A stretch of DNA of 64,000 nt. Source: Aurelia coerulea. Lineage: Eukaryota; Cnidaria; Scyphozoa; Semaeostomeae; Ulmaridae. How positions within the stretch are numbered: the stretch's first letter is position 1; each line of letters opens with the position of its first letter. Shown one piece after another: positions 21,330-32,038 of the stretch. The position numbers were made by a program, and so were the translations under genes. The DNA is taken from positions 13,164,501 through 13,228,500 of the forward strand of contig CM076952.1 in NCBI GenBank assembly GCA_039566865.1. Reading direction: 5' to 3'. The notes beneath the pieces were generated by a model, which was given only the letters and a program-made list of their open reading frames with translations, searched no databases and was not told where the DNA came from.

Positions 21330-23714
21330 TCAAATGACCTTCCAACTCATTCCCTACGTCTGCTAGAAGTATAAAATCTATTTGGATTTCATCAATTAAT
21401 TGAAAGCCCTTCTCGTGAGACACTGACCACTACTACTCTAATACATCATGTAGCTACGACAAACAAAAGTAATATAGTAACCTCGGGAATACATAAATCT
21501 TGCCTCAGTGATCATTATTTGGTCTTTTGTGTCAGGAAATTTTGTGGTGCTTGCAAAAAACAACACAAAAATATTCCTATAAGGCAAATTAAGAACTTTG
21601 ATCAAGCCGAGATTGTCAAAGATCTTGTAGGGGTAGACTGGAGAGGCATCGTGTGGAATACAGACGATGTGAATGTTGTAGTTAACAAATGGACACACAT
21701 TTTCTCGCTTATTCTTGAAAAACATGCCCCAACCCGTAACAGGCGTGTTACTGACAAATTTTGTCCTTGGTTGACCAATGATTTCAAACTTATGTGCAAG
21801 GCAAGAGATAAGTTAAAGAAACAAGCTATTCGCTCAAAATCCGAAATATTGATGCAGTCCTATAGACATGCACGTAATCAAGTTAATAAATTAAATGGCG
21901 AACTAAAGTGCGAGTATTTCACTGACAAGATTGCTTCCTGCGAAGGAGACCTTAAGAACACATGCAAGACTATCAATAATGTTTTAAATAAGAAATCTAA
22001 AACCACCAACATTTCATCACTGAGCATCGATGGGAAACATATCTCTACCAGTGCCGGCATTGCAGAATCAATGAATAACTTCTTCTGTACCATCGGAGAG
22101 ACACTCAGTGACAAAATTCCCGAAGCAAAAAACCCTCTCCTCGAGAATGATTACGAGGTCAATCCACAAAAAACTAAGTTTAATTTTCATTTTATTGATA
22201 TTCTCCAGTTACGTAAAGTTTTTGGCAAATTCAAAACCTCAAAGGGATGTGGTACTAATGGCATTGCTAGTTGTTTTCTAAACATTGCACTTCCAGTTAT
22301 TTCAGAATCTCTTTGTGATATTTTCAATCTTTCAATTGCTACTGGTTGTTTTCCAGATAGCTGGAAAATAGCCAGAGTAGCCCCAATTTTCAAAAGTGGT
22401 CAACCTGATGACCGATCTAACTACCGACCTATATCAGTCTTGCCTGTTTTAGCCAGGGTCTTTGAAAAGCTTATTTATAACCAACTGTACGATTATTTGA
22501 ACAAAAACAAACATCTATTTTCAAACCAATCTGGCTTCAGAGCTCTACATTCTGTTGTCACTTGCCTTCTTAACAGCACAGATGACTTGTATGTGAACAT
22601 GGACAATGGCAGATACACTGCAAATATTTTCATTGATCTCAAAAAAGCATTTGACACCGTAGATCATGACATTTTACTTGCTAAATTGAGGAAGTATGGT
22701 ATTGAAAATCTTGAACTTACTTGGTTTACGTCCTATCTAACCAATAGAAAGCAATTCTGCAATGTAAATGGGGTATGTTCCAAAACCGAAGACATTCGCT
22801 GTGGTGTGCCGCAGGGTTCTTGTCTTGGCCCTCTTTTGTTTCTGATTTATATCAATGATCTTCCATTTTCTCTGAAGAAAGGTAAAGTGACCATGTACGC
22901 TGACGATACCAGTATTTCTTACTCTTCTTCAAGCTTAGTAGATATAAACAAAACTCTGAATAGTGAACTGAATGATTTGAAGCGATGGTTGCAGGGTAAT
23001 AAACTTTATTTGAATGTTTTAAAAACTCAAGCTTTGATTGTAGGTTCCCAGCCCAAAATTAAGAAAATTACTGATAAAGCTGTTGATCATCCACTATTTT
23101 TTATTGGTGACTCTCAGGTTGAAAATTTAGACCGAACAAAGTATCTGGGTGTGATAATCGATAGGAATTTGGATTGGGAAGAGCACGTTAATAAAGGTTT
23201 CTCGTGCAACTGGATTTTTGAAATATTCCAGGAAATTTTTACCTCAAAACACGTTGAGTGCAATGTATAGGGGTATCGTCAAGCCCCATTTTCGGTTCTG
23301 TTGTTCGGTGTGGGGGAGCTGTGGGGTGACTAAACTGCAAACCTTGCAGAAGCTGCAAAATCGAGCAGCTAGAATTGTAACTAAAAGTAGATTTGATACG
23401 CCTGCTATTGCATTAATTCGCAGTTTAAATTGGCCTACTGTAAATGACATTATTAGAAGCGAAACAGCGACCACAATGTACAAATCGCTAAATGGTCTGG
23501 TCCCGGAGTACCTTTCAGATTTGTTCGAAAAAAATTCTACTCGAAATGTCAGAAAACTGAGAAACACCGATACTGATCTCTCGTTACACCATTACGAAAA
23601 ACTAACAATGGGCAGAGGGCTATATTTTTTCGTGGACCTAAGCTTTGGAATCAACTTGAACCTGATGCTAAACAGGCACCCTCCCTTGCCACTTTTAAGA
23701 GAAGAATAAAAAAC
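21330..23714 (+). pseudogene. 5'-truncated jockey-superfamily LINE ORF2 (outer LINE of the nest)
   Basis: The end of the apurinic-type endonuclease is recognisable just upstream of and into the long frame (ESPSRET, then LSDHYLVFCVRKF). The frame 21519-23270 then holds a nearly whole reverse transcriptase: RPISVLPVLARVFEKL, FIDLKKAFDTVDHDIL, GVPQGSCLGPLLF and YADDTSISY. A frameshift near 23200 moves the C-terminus to 23218-23709 (FRFCCSVWGSCG, LQKLQNRAARIVT). A further frame change near 21370 breaks the endonuclease. The translation of 21519 begins at a TTG inside the endonuclease, not at a true start. The 3' UTR is interrupted at 23715 and resumes at 29957. It is a sister family of the intact LINE inside it. 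Confidence 0.85.
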
Positions 23715-24370
23715 TAGAGCCCCATCGCCCTGTTCCGATCACTGGCTCCTGTGAGCGCTTTGGTGTACAATCTCGGGATGTTTGTTTACAAGAGGAATGG
23801 ATCCTATAATTAAAAAAGCGCGCGAAAAAATACTTTGCTGACGCCATGAGCTTCAAGTTGAGACGTGGTTTACTTTTTTCTGGCGTGTGAGTCCAGCGCT
23901 ATGGGAAGATGAACGAAGCCTACCTGTGATGGAATCGCAAATTGTCGCCATTTTTCACTTCGTGTTTCCTTGCAGCAATTATATTTTCTCTTATTTCTCT
24001 GCTACTGTTTTCTAGAACCGCAGTCAAAACATTTCAAACTTTACTCCAACTCTCTAAGCGAAGATTTGCAAAACAATTTCGATCATAATATCTTCTGCTT
24101 CCCAGCCGGGGGTAAGGTTATAACTGCAGTCAGATAGGCCACAGATCGCCCTCTTCCGATCACGAGGTTTGGCTTCGAATTCTGGGATTCTCTCTCAATG
24201 GAGAGACGGGCTGGAAGGTGAAATAAACAAAGAAACTTCACCAGGGGGTTTCGTTGACTTTGGATGCGCGTGAGGTAGGGTTTGATTTAATGCCAGGGGG
24301 GCGTTGTTTAGTAGCGACTGTGCACGTTGAACGAAAACCAGCAACGATTCACCTGAAAAATTCATCTGAA

Positions 24371-26233
24371 ATGGATAAAACCATGCAGATTCCATCTATT
24401 GAAAGTCAGATTTATGATGCGATTGAGCACATCGAAAAGAAGAGCAAGAAAAGAACTGATTTAGAACGAATATGTAAGTTTGTTGTGAACGAGAACAGTG
24501 GCCTAAGCAAACACGATGCCGTAGAAATCCTGTCTAGGATGCACAAGGACGGGTTATTGAAATTAAAGCAGTACGACGATGGCCCTGCCTCATATAAGAT
24601 CAACAAAAGTGTCAAAGAAACGAATAAATCTTGCGAAGGAAATAAAGTACAAGGGGAAGCAAAGGATGGAGAAAATGAACGGGAGTACGAACAGTCAATT
24701 TCAACAAGCGAGGAAGATACGGAAAACGAACTTGAATCAGAAGATTATGAAAGTAGTGAAGGCGATGACGAACTGGAAAGCGTAGAAGGTGAAATTGTTG
24801 ATAAACCTACCTTGCAAGATTCTTTTCTTGAATACTTAGATGGTGTCCGCACACCCGAGAAAATTTCGACGAACGGCTGTCCGGAATTCCCAACTTTTGA
24901 CAGGAAAATTCCTAACAATGAGTGTCATGGCTTGAAAGATCATGCAGCCAAGGCCAGGTCCATCGACGCACAATCCCCCCCTCCCTACAGAGCACACTCA
25001 GCAAGTGAATTTAGTGGCTTTGTGGACGTCATGGGCAAAATGGCGGACACCTTGAATAATCACATCGAAATGCTGCGAGATGAAAAGATCTTGAATCGCA
25101 TGCTCAGAAATACAATTGAAATTCTTAGAGATGACAACGGCTACAAGGATACTAGGATAAAGGAACTGGAAACAATTATCGATTTTATGGGCAAATCATC
25201 CCAAGTCAAAGTTCAAACAAACCTTGGAAGTCTTGGGAGTCAACAACATCCCCTAGAGAACGCACAAGAAACTTGCACGTTGAGTCCCCAGGAGGATTCA
25301 CCAGAGACATGCAGTCACCAACCAGCTCCTGAGCCCCCTGAGACTCAAGAAACTCAAATAACACCAAGTTTTGAATCTCAATTGCAAGCCTACGTCAAAG
25401 CGAAAAGAGAAAAATATGAAGAACACCTTGTAAAAAGTAAGGCTGAAGCAATGCATTCTCTGAAAAAACCGCAAGAAAAAGAACAAGGAAAAAATCAAAA
25501 TCGAAAGAAAGGAAACAAAGAAAACAAAGGAAACCTGGGGAAAGCAAATAGCCAATCAGTAAACCAGTCTGCCCACCTGGATGACAAACAACCGTACAGT
25601 CAACGTGTGCAACCTCTACAGCAACAGAACCAACAGCAGCAGCAACAACAGGTACAAAATAGTCAAAGCACCTCTGACAAGTCTCAGCAACCACAGCAAA
25701 AAGATAACTTGCCTCCTTCGCAGAAAGGGCAGTCACAGCAACAGGGTCTCTGGAGGCCTGGAACTATTCTCATTGTTGGGGACAGTATGCTAAATGGAGT
25801 GGAGGAACGCAAAATGCCATCTAATGTCAAGGTGAGGAATTTCCCTGGTTCAACTGTTAAAGACATGCATGATTATGTGAAGCCCCTGTTGAGAAAAAAG
25901 CCGTCTCATGTAATTTTGCATGTCGGTACAAATGATGCTGTTAATTCTGATTCAAATGCCATTGTCAACCAACTCATTAGCCTGAAAGAATACATTGAGA
26001 ATGAGTTGCCTAATAGCACGGTCACCTTGTCACTGCCGATGATGAGAGTTGATAATGCTAAAGCAAATAAAATTCTGGTTGCAGTCAAGAATGCAATAAA
26101 GAAGATGTCCGTTGACATAATCAACAATGACAACATCAAGAGAGACCATCTTGGTCGTTTAGGCCTGCACCTAAACTTTTATGGGAACACAAAATTTTCA
26201 GCTAACCTATTAAGTAAAATAAAGTTAATTTAA
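24371..26233 (+). CDS. LINE ORF1: winged-helix-like region, coiled coil, Q-rich linker, SGNH esterase-like domain
   Basis: The predicted 620-residue protein is the RNA-binding/accessory protein of the LINE. The frame is open from 24254, but that codon is TTG. I chose the ATG at 24371 for its context (G at -3, G at +4) over the weak ATG at 24290. From the N-terminus: a helical winged-helix-like segment (about 8-80); a strongly acidic stretch (about 105-150); a short coiled coil (about 225-285, NNHIEMLRDEK to KELETIIDFM); a Lys-rich then Gln-rich linker; and an SGNH/GDSL fold with VGDSML (Ser472), FPGST and GTND (519-522). The last block reads LGLHLN around His600, so the usual Asp three residues before His is not seen. 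Esterase-bearing ORF1 proteins are known in CR1-clade LINEs. ORF2 follows after 109 bp. Confidence 0.8.
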   Translation: MDKTMQIPSIESQIYDAIEHIEKKSKKRTDLERICKFVVNENSGLSKHDAVEILSRMHKDGLLKLKQYDDGPASYKINKSVKETNKSCEGNKVQGEAKDGENEREYEQSISTSEEDTENELESEDYESSEGDDELESVEGEIVDKPTLQDSFLEYLDGVRTPEKISTNGCPEFPTFDRKIPNNECHGLKDHAAKARSIDAQSPPPYRAHSASEFSGFVDVMGKMADTLNNHIEMLRDEKILNRMLRNTIEILRDDNGYKDTRIKELETIIDFMGKSSQVKVQTNLGSLGSQQHPLENAQETCTLSPQEDSPETCSHQPAPEPPETQETQITPSFESQLQAYVKAKREKYEEHLVKSKAEAMHSLKKPQEKEQGKNQNRKKGNKENKGNLGKANSQSVNQSAHLDDKQPYSQRVQPLQQQNQQQQQQQVQNSQSTSDKSQQPQQKDNLPPSQKGQSQQQGLWRPGTILIVGDSMLNGVEERKMPSNVKVRNFPGSTVKDMHDYVKPLLRKKPSHVILHVGTNDAVNSDSNAIVNQLISLKEYIENELPNSTVTLSLPMMRVDNAKANKILVAVKNAIKKMSVDIINNDNIKRDHLGRLGLHLNFYGNTKFSANLLSKIKLI

Positions 26234-26342
26234 CAACAGTGACAGAAATAACAATGTATGCAATGAAAGTCTTGAGTTGAATTGTTGCAATGTGGGTGAT
26301 AAGGATAGCACATCAACAGAAAGTCTAGGATTTCGTAAGGGG

Positions 26343-29201
26343 ATGGTAGTTGCATCCCTCAATATCAATAGTTTGCTTAGACACCATGATGAGCTAAGTA
26401 ACTTTCTTTTTGAGAAAGGTATCCATATACTTGCCCTCAACGAAACTAAGCTGGACAGCAAGATCTGTAAAGATCTCTTAAAAATTGAAAATTATAAAAT
26501 TGAGAGATGTGACAGAAATCGAGAAGGGGGTGGAATTGCTCTCTATATCAAAGATAGCATAAAGTACCATGTACGCAAAGATTTGCCCGAGAAATCGCTT
26601 GAATTATTGTGCATTGAGGTCGAGCCTTTAAAAGCCAGACCATTTTTCGTTATTTCATGGTACCGACCCCCTAGTGACACTGTAGAAACTTTTGATAAAC
26701 TTGATCGAATCTTGCAGTTTCTTGAGACCGAGGGTAAAGAGCTTATACTCCTTGGTGATACAAATTGTGACTTCCTTAAGTTTTCAAGCACGTCAGATGT
26801 GTCCTGTCTGAATAATCCAAGCAAGCACATGCAACAAATCTACAGTTCGTATGAGCTTAAACAACTCATAAACAAACCTACAAGGGAAACTTCTCAACAG
26901 TCTACCCTTATCGACCACATTGCAACAAGTCACATCAACAATATTACATCTTCCGGAGTTCTCGAAATCGGTCTTAGCGATCACTACTTGGTCTACTGTG
27001 TTAGAAAGTTCCGGGGAGCCCTCAAGACTAAACATAAAGTAGTAACAACTCGCCAGATGAAAAAATTCAACGAGAGTGCATTTTTGCAGGACCTTGCATT
27101 AATTGACTGGTCGTTGATTTTACAAAATGGTACTGATCTCAATGAGCAGGTAGGGAACTGGTGTGAAGTGCTTTCGATGATAATTGAAAAACATGCTCCT
27201 TTAAGAAAACGGAGGGTTGCCGAACGATACACTCCTTGGTACACTTCAGAGCTAAGTAAGCTCTCGCAAGTAAGAGACAGAATAAAGAAAGCTGCAGTTA
27301 AAAACCAATCTGATTTGTTATTTGCTGCATATAAACAAATCAGAAATAAAGTTACTAATATGAACCAAAAGCTAAAAAGGGATTTTTTCTCTGATAAAAT
27401 AAATGCCTTTGAGGGTAACATGAAAGAAACTTGGAAAACCATCAACCAGATGATAAATAAGAGATCCAAAACTACTCATATTTCTTCTCTCGAGGATGGT
27501 GACAAAGATATTACTGACTCTCAACAAATTGCCGACGCTATGAACCAGTATTTTTGTAACATAGGAGAAAATCTCAGCAGCAAAATTCCAACAAGGAGAA
27601 ATCCCCTTTTATCTGGGGATGTTAAGATAAATCAGCATTCTAAAATCTTTAGGTTCAAGAACATTGATGAAGTGCAGATATGCAGGGCAATGAAACGCCT
27701 TAAAAAATCAAATGGATTTGGTTTAGACGGTATTTCAAGCTATTTTTTGAAAGTCGGCATGCCTGTCCTAGCTAGCTCATTGAGTACCATTTTTAATAAT
27801 TCTTTGAGGCGGGGTGTATTTCCTGATTGTTGGAAAACAGCTAGGATTGCACCTATCTTCAAAGACGGCCCTGAAAATATCAAATCTAACTACCGTCCAA
27901 TTTCGGTCCTACCAACGGTTTCACGTTTATTTGAGAAAGTTTTGTATGGCCAACTTTACCAATACCTGGATGAAAATAAGTTGCTTTACTTGCACCAATC
28001 TGGGTTCCGATCATTACACTCTTGTGTCACATGTCTACTCAAGAGCACGAATGATTGGTACACAGACATCGACAGAGGCAATGTCAATGCGGTCGTTTTC
28101 ATCGACCTTAAAAAGGCTTTCGACACAGTAGACCATAGTATCCTATTAGAAAAGTTGTCACTTTATGGCATAAGGGGTATTGAGCTTGAGTGGTTCAGAT
28201 CCTATCTTAGTGGGAGACAACAGTGCTGTAAGGTGAATGGGCACATATCGAACATTGAAAGTATTCGATATGGAGTTCCCCAAGGGTCTTGCTTGGGACC
28301 ACTCCTCTTTTTAATGTATATTAATGACCTACCACTTGCACTTGATAATGCCAAGGTTACTATGTATGCAGATGATACCAGCATCTCTTATTCCTCTAAA
28401 TCAGTTGATGAAATCAATTCAGCAATCAATGATGATTTGTCCAATCTCAAATTATGGTTAGAAGGCAATAAGTTGTCTCTAAATGTTACGAAAACTCAAG
28501 CTATGCTTATCGGTAGCAGGGCAAAACTCCAGAACATTTCTAACAGTGATGTCATTAGCCCTAAGTTTGTTATTGACGACGAAGTTGTCCCGATGATAAA
28601 CGAAGCTAAGTATCTTGGAATACAAATTGACAAAACATTAGGTTGGAAGGAACATATCAACATTATTGCTGCGAAGATTTCGCGAGGGATAGGGATGCTG
28701 AGATATGCAAAGAGGTACGTCCCACTCAGTACGGTAAAAACCATGTACAGAAGTATAGTCGAACCCTATCTACGATACTGTTGCACGGTATGGGGATGTT
28801 GCACTGAGGCAGACTTAAAAAGATTGCAAATTCTCCAAAATCGCGCTGCCCGTATTGTGACAAATAGTGCTTATGATGCACACTCCTTGCCCCTTATTAA
28901 AGGTCTGGGCTGGTTAACAGTTAAAGAGCTGATCAGGTTTGAAACGGCAACTACTGTTTTCAAATCTGTTAACCAACTTTGCCCAGACTATATGGCCCAA
29001 ATGTTTCAAAGACAGCGTGAACAGGCAATGAGGACGCTAAGAAACACCGAAACTGACTTGAAACTTCCTTTGTTTAGAACAAACAATGGACAAAAGTCAT
29101 TTGCATATCGAGGGGCTACCGTTTGGAATAGTCTAGATCACCAAATCAAACTGTCTCCCTCGCTATCAAACTTCAAATTAAAACTAAAGGAAGGATTATA
29201 A
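26343..29201 (+). CDS. LINE ORF2: AP-type endonuclease plus reverse transcriptase
   Basis: The predicted 952-residue enzyme nicks target DNA and reverse-transcribes the element RNA. The frame is open from the TAA at 26226-26228, overlapping the end of ORF1, but the first ATG is at 26343, just before the expected start of the nuclease (MVVASLNINSLL). Endonuclease marks: LNETKLD with Glu34, GGGIALYI, GDTNCDF and SDHYLVY (212-). Reverse transcriptase marks: NYRPISVLPTVSRLFEKV, FIDLKKAFDTVDHSIL, GVPQGSCLGPLLF and YADD at 675-678. The C-terminus has YLRYCCTVWG, LQNRAARIVTN and the closing VWNSLDHQI...SLSNFKLKL. The length fits a complete jockey/CR1-superfamily ORF2, with no internal stops. Confidence 0.9.
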   Translation: MVVASLNINSLLRHHDELSNFLFEKGIHILALNETKLDSKICKDLLKIENYKIERCDRNREGGGIALYIKDSIKYHVRKDLPEKSLELLCIEVEPLKARPFFVISWYRPPSDTVETFDKLDRILQFLETEGKELILLGDTNCDFLKFSSTSDVSCLNNPSKHMQQIYSSYELKQLINKPTRETSQQSTLIDHIATSHINNITSSGVLEIGLSDHYLVYCVRKFRGALKTKHKVVTTRQMKKFNESAFLQDLALIDWSLILQNGTDLNEQVGNWCEVLSMIIEKHAPLRKRRVAERYTPWYTSELSKLSQVRDRIKKAAVKNQSDLLFAAYKQIRNKVTNMNQKLKRDFFSDKINAFEGNMKETWKTINQMINKRSKTTHISSLEDGDKDITDSQQIADAMNQYFCNIGENLSSKIPTRRNPLLSGDVKINQHSKIFRFKNIDEVQICRAMKRLKKSNGFGLDGISSYFLKVGMPVLASSLSTIFNNSLRRGVFPDCWKTARIAPIFKDGPENIKSNYRPISVLPTVSRLFEKVLYGQLYQYLDENKLLYLHQSGFRSLHSCVTCLLKSTNDWYTDIDRGNVNAVVFIDLKKAFDTVDHSILLEKLSLYGIRGIELEWFRSYLSGRQQCCKVNGHISNIESIRYGVPQGSCLGPLLFLMYINDLPLALDNAKVTMYADDTSISYSSKSVDEINSAINDDLSNLKLWLEGNKLSLNVTKTQAMLIGSRAKLQNISNSDVISPKFVIDDEVVPMINEAKYLGIQIDKTLGWKEHINIIAAKISRGIGMLRYAKRYVPLSTVKTMYRSIVEPYLRYCCTVWGCCTEADLKRLQILQNRAARIVTNSAYDAHSLPLIKGLGWLTVKELIRFETATTVFKSVNQLCPDYMAQMFQRQREQAMRTLRNTETDLKLPLFRTNNGQKSFAYRGATVWNSLDHQIKLSPSLSNFKLKLKEGL

Positions 29202-29956
29202 AACAAACTTTACGTACTTCCTTCCATCAAGAACATAGTCAATCGGTTTTCCTTTCTGTTGCAATTTAATTTCCTTTTTTCGTTTGGATAGGAATAATTA
29301 AAATTAGGTTTTTTTAGGGAATTTATCTGACAATGTATTAAGTAGAATTTGGAGTTTATTGAGTAATTAATTTTTTCTTTTTCTTTTTGTTTTCTTTTCT
29401 GTTTTAACAGGGCACATTGTAAAGCAGTTTTTTTTTCCGTATGAACTGAATGTTTTTACCCTGTATAAATAATTTAAAATGAAATGAATGAAAATGAAGT
29501 ATGGGAAGGGGGCTATGCTATAGTGTTGCCAGTTATCTTGTTGGACTGTAAATTTCAATTGTAAATTGCCTATGGTGTCATTAAACGAATAAAGAGGCAA
29601 AATGTTACTTATCACACGATAACATGAGATAAATATCTTTTGTTATGTGTATGGCATCCATTTCAATCGGAAATTGCGCTTTCTTGAGCCCTCTGCGGTG
29701 GTACCGTCTGAAATTCATGCGCGAGCTTGCGTGATCGGAACAGGGCGATGGAATGAAGATATCGCGATATTATCGCTGTGTTTTCCGACAACGATTTTAC
29801 AGAAGACGGTCGCTAAATGTATAATAACTGGTTTCCATATTTCAAACTATGAAATAAGGAATAATTCATTAGCATTAACTTTTCCGATAAAATTTACTTA
29901 GGCCAAGTAACTCAAGATTTCTTTTTCAGTGCTCGGAACAGGGCGATGGGGCTCTA

Positions 29957-30112
29957 GCCATAACGAAAATTCTTTTTTTTTTTGTTAATTATTATATATT
30001 GATCTTTTGATTAGTAAATGTTTTGACACGGCCCCCTGAAAAGCAGTTCATATGGATTGACGGGGCTACCGTGCCTAAATAAATAAAAATGAATTGAATG
30101 AAATGAAAATGA
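29957..30112 (+). mobile_element. Resumed 3' UTR and tail of the outer LINE
   Basis: Immediately after the DNA element comes sequence that behaves like a LINE terminus. A hairpin (GACACGG 30025-30031 with CCGTGCC 30069-30075, plus an inner CCCC/GGGG pair) is followed by TAAATAAATAAAAATGAA and further ATGAA-type repeats. It shares AAAGCAGTT and the tail type with the intact LINE's 3' UTR, and fits as the missing end of the LINE at 21330-23714. Confidence 0.7.
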
Positions 30113-30619
30113 GCCTTCCAGTCCATGATCATCCAGGGAGGAAGAATTTACATGTTGGTCGAGCTAACAAGGACAAATAATCTTTCAATAGAGCCGAACC
30201 GGATGTTTACATTTGCACGTTAGCCAATCAGATGTGACCATGACGTCACATAAACAAAAGAATCGAGGGGAGAAAGTACCCCCACATTTGGCTCGTCGTG
30301 CAAGCGACTATAAGATAAATTCAGGAAAAGATTATAATTGTTAGCTCAGCACTAATATCTTAAAGTTTTTTCCTCGTGGCTTTTTCTAAAACAACGCATA
30401 AATTCGGAGAAAACTTATTTTGAATAAGGCCCATCATGTGGCCCATCATCCTCAGGGGCCGTCCAAAAATCCACCCCTGATCAGTTAGCGGCATTTGGCC
30501 GCTAACCTCTCGACCCCCTCCCGTCGTAGAATTTAAGTGGTGTAGGTTTTCAATGAAAGGGATGAACCAGTTTGATAAAGAATTTAATGAATCACGTAAA
30601 TATCCAGAATACAAATCTA
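30113..30619. other. Unassigned sequence
   Basis: No gene or repeat is recognised. TGACGTCA (30241-30248) is a perfect CRE-like octamer but has no gene context. Confidence 0.4.
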
Positions 30620-31163
30620 GGGACAGGGCAAAATTTGTTATATTACATGGCCGGTGGAGAACAAAAATTCTTGCAAAAAAATCTGCTCGCCCTGTATGAA
30701 ATTATTGCCAAAAAACCAACTGCCCCGTCACCCTTTCCTTAAAAAAATGTATCTGCCCCGTATTCATGAACAACAAATGTTTTATCGTACCACCGATGAA
30801 TTAGCCAAAGACCATAACATAATCAATTCTTGCCTTTACGAGACTTTTTAAACGAAGAAATCGACTTTGAAGATGAAGAGAAATGAATGATGAATCGTCC
30901 TTGCAAGTAACTGACAAGGACATTTTGCGTCATGTTCATACACATCCTTCCAAGCATTTCTCAACTTGCATGGTCCACAATTTTGGCCTCAAAATTAGCC
31001 ATTTCATATTTCAAACTTCATCTTGAGCTTATAAAAAGGTACTGCCCCGTTCATATTTGCTTTGTAAAAAGTGTTGACCCAGTTCTGTACAAGCTAAAAA
31101 AAAAGTAGTTGCCCCGTTACGTTTTGCACCGGCCATGTTATAAAATAAACTTTGCACTGTCCC
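30620..31163. mobile_element. Non-autonomous DNA element with ~40-bp TIRs and TGCCCCGT boxes
   Basis: The left end GGGACAGGGCAAAATTTG... runs to ACATGGCCGGTG, and the right end mirrors it (CACCGGCCATGT ... CACTGTCCC). TA precedes the left end; the right flank is TC, so the target duplication is uncertain. Four TGCCCCGT boxes, plus one GCCCTGT variant, are spread through the interior. It has no coding capacity. Confidence 0.75.
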
Positions 31164-31489
31164 TCAAGCACATGATGTTATGTTGGATGTTGCCAGGGCA
31201 TTTTTTAAGGATTTTTGAGTGGTGGGGCATTTCTCAAAAGGGCCCACGCTCACCACCAGAAACTGTACCGGGTTTATAAGACAGGTGCTTCAGATGTTGA
31301 TATACTCTAAAGAATCCAGGTATTGATGCAAGGGCTAGATGGATTGTTTCAAATATGTATCTTGAAGGTATCTTTTTGGTTAAGATGTATTCTTACCAAG
31401 GACATTAGCTCAGCAGCGTGTCCAGGGTAAATTAAGCGGGGTGGTATGGGAAGGAAGGGTTGCGAAGCCCCTAGGAAAATTTTTGGGGC

Positions 31490-31672
31490 CACGCTCTCTA
31501 CTTTGGCTTAGAATGCATCTCCCAATATCATGCTTGCCACAAGCGACAAGAAAACTTTGTTATTTTTGTGACAGTTGTCCTATGAATCAGAGCAGGAGAA
31601 AAATTTTTGAAGAAAGATCCTTTACGTTGGCTTAGAACGCATCTCCCGATATCATGCTTGCTAGTGCTAAAA
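31490..31672 (-). repeat. About 1.5 units of the 123-bp satellite
   Basis: The strings TTGGCTTAGAATGCATCTCC and ATATCATGCTTGC occur twice here, as in the reverse complement of the array at 58254-59010. The adjoining ~80 bp (31415-31490) also match the flank of that array. Confidence 0.8.
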
Positions 31673-31775
31673 TGGAAGATTTGACATTTCTCGGAAAATT
31701 CTTACCCCCCAACCTGTACCCAGCTATTTTCTCTTCGGTTTTAAAGGAATCTCGAGGACCATCTTTCTACAGAAG

Positions 31776-32038
31776 TGGGGGTGCAATAGGCCTTTTAGCT
31801 ATTCTACAAAAGAGCCTGGATCGAGCGTTATTTTTATACACGAGGTTCGATAGAGTGGCGTTACAGCTTCTATCAATATTGCGCATATTCGAAAATTCTA
31901 CAAAGTGCACTTTGTAGAATTTTCGAATTTGCACAATAGTGATAGAAGCTCTTAACACCACTCTATCGAGCCTCGCGTATAAAAATAACGCTCGATCCAG
32001 GCTCTTTTGTAGAATAGCTAAAAGGTCTATTGCCCCCC
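31776..32038. repeat. Near-perfect 263-bp palindrome
   Basis: The arms of about 130 bp meet at AAAGTGCACTTT near 31907 with no spacer. Shared blocks include GCAATAGRCCTTTTAGCTAT, TACAAAAGAGCCTGGATCGA and GCGTTATTTTTATA. The transcript would form one long hairpin. Confidence 0.9.

Larger units (their letters stand above)
24165..29485 (+). mobile_element. Full-length two-ORF LINE (CR1/L2-like), apparently intact
   Basis: The unit has a 5' leader, ORF1 (24371-26233), ORF2 (26343-29201) and a ~280-bp 3' UTR ending in a stem-loop (29407-29464) and a tail of ATGAA-type repeats. Neither ORF has a stop or frameshift. The exact 5' boundary is uncertain, and I could not find an unambiguous target duplication. 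It lies wholly inside the DNA element 23717-29954. Confidence 0.8.
23717..29954. mobile_element. TA-flanked DNA element enclosing a complete LINE
   Basis: The ends are inverted repeats of about 28 bp with one mismatch: GAGCCCCATCGCCCTGTTCC at 23717 and its complement ending at 29954, each flanked by TA (23715-23716, 29955-29956). A related subterminal block recurs inverted at 24142-24161 and 29713-29733 (ATCGCCC...CCGATCACG). The element's own DNA is 23717 to about 24165 and about 29490-29954, and has no transposase. Its insertion splits the 3' UTR of the outer LINE. Confidence 0.8.

Noticed and set aside
30241..30248. TGACGTCA as a functional CRE promoter element
   Set aside because: A single octamer with no adjacent gene or transcription start evidence.
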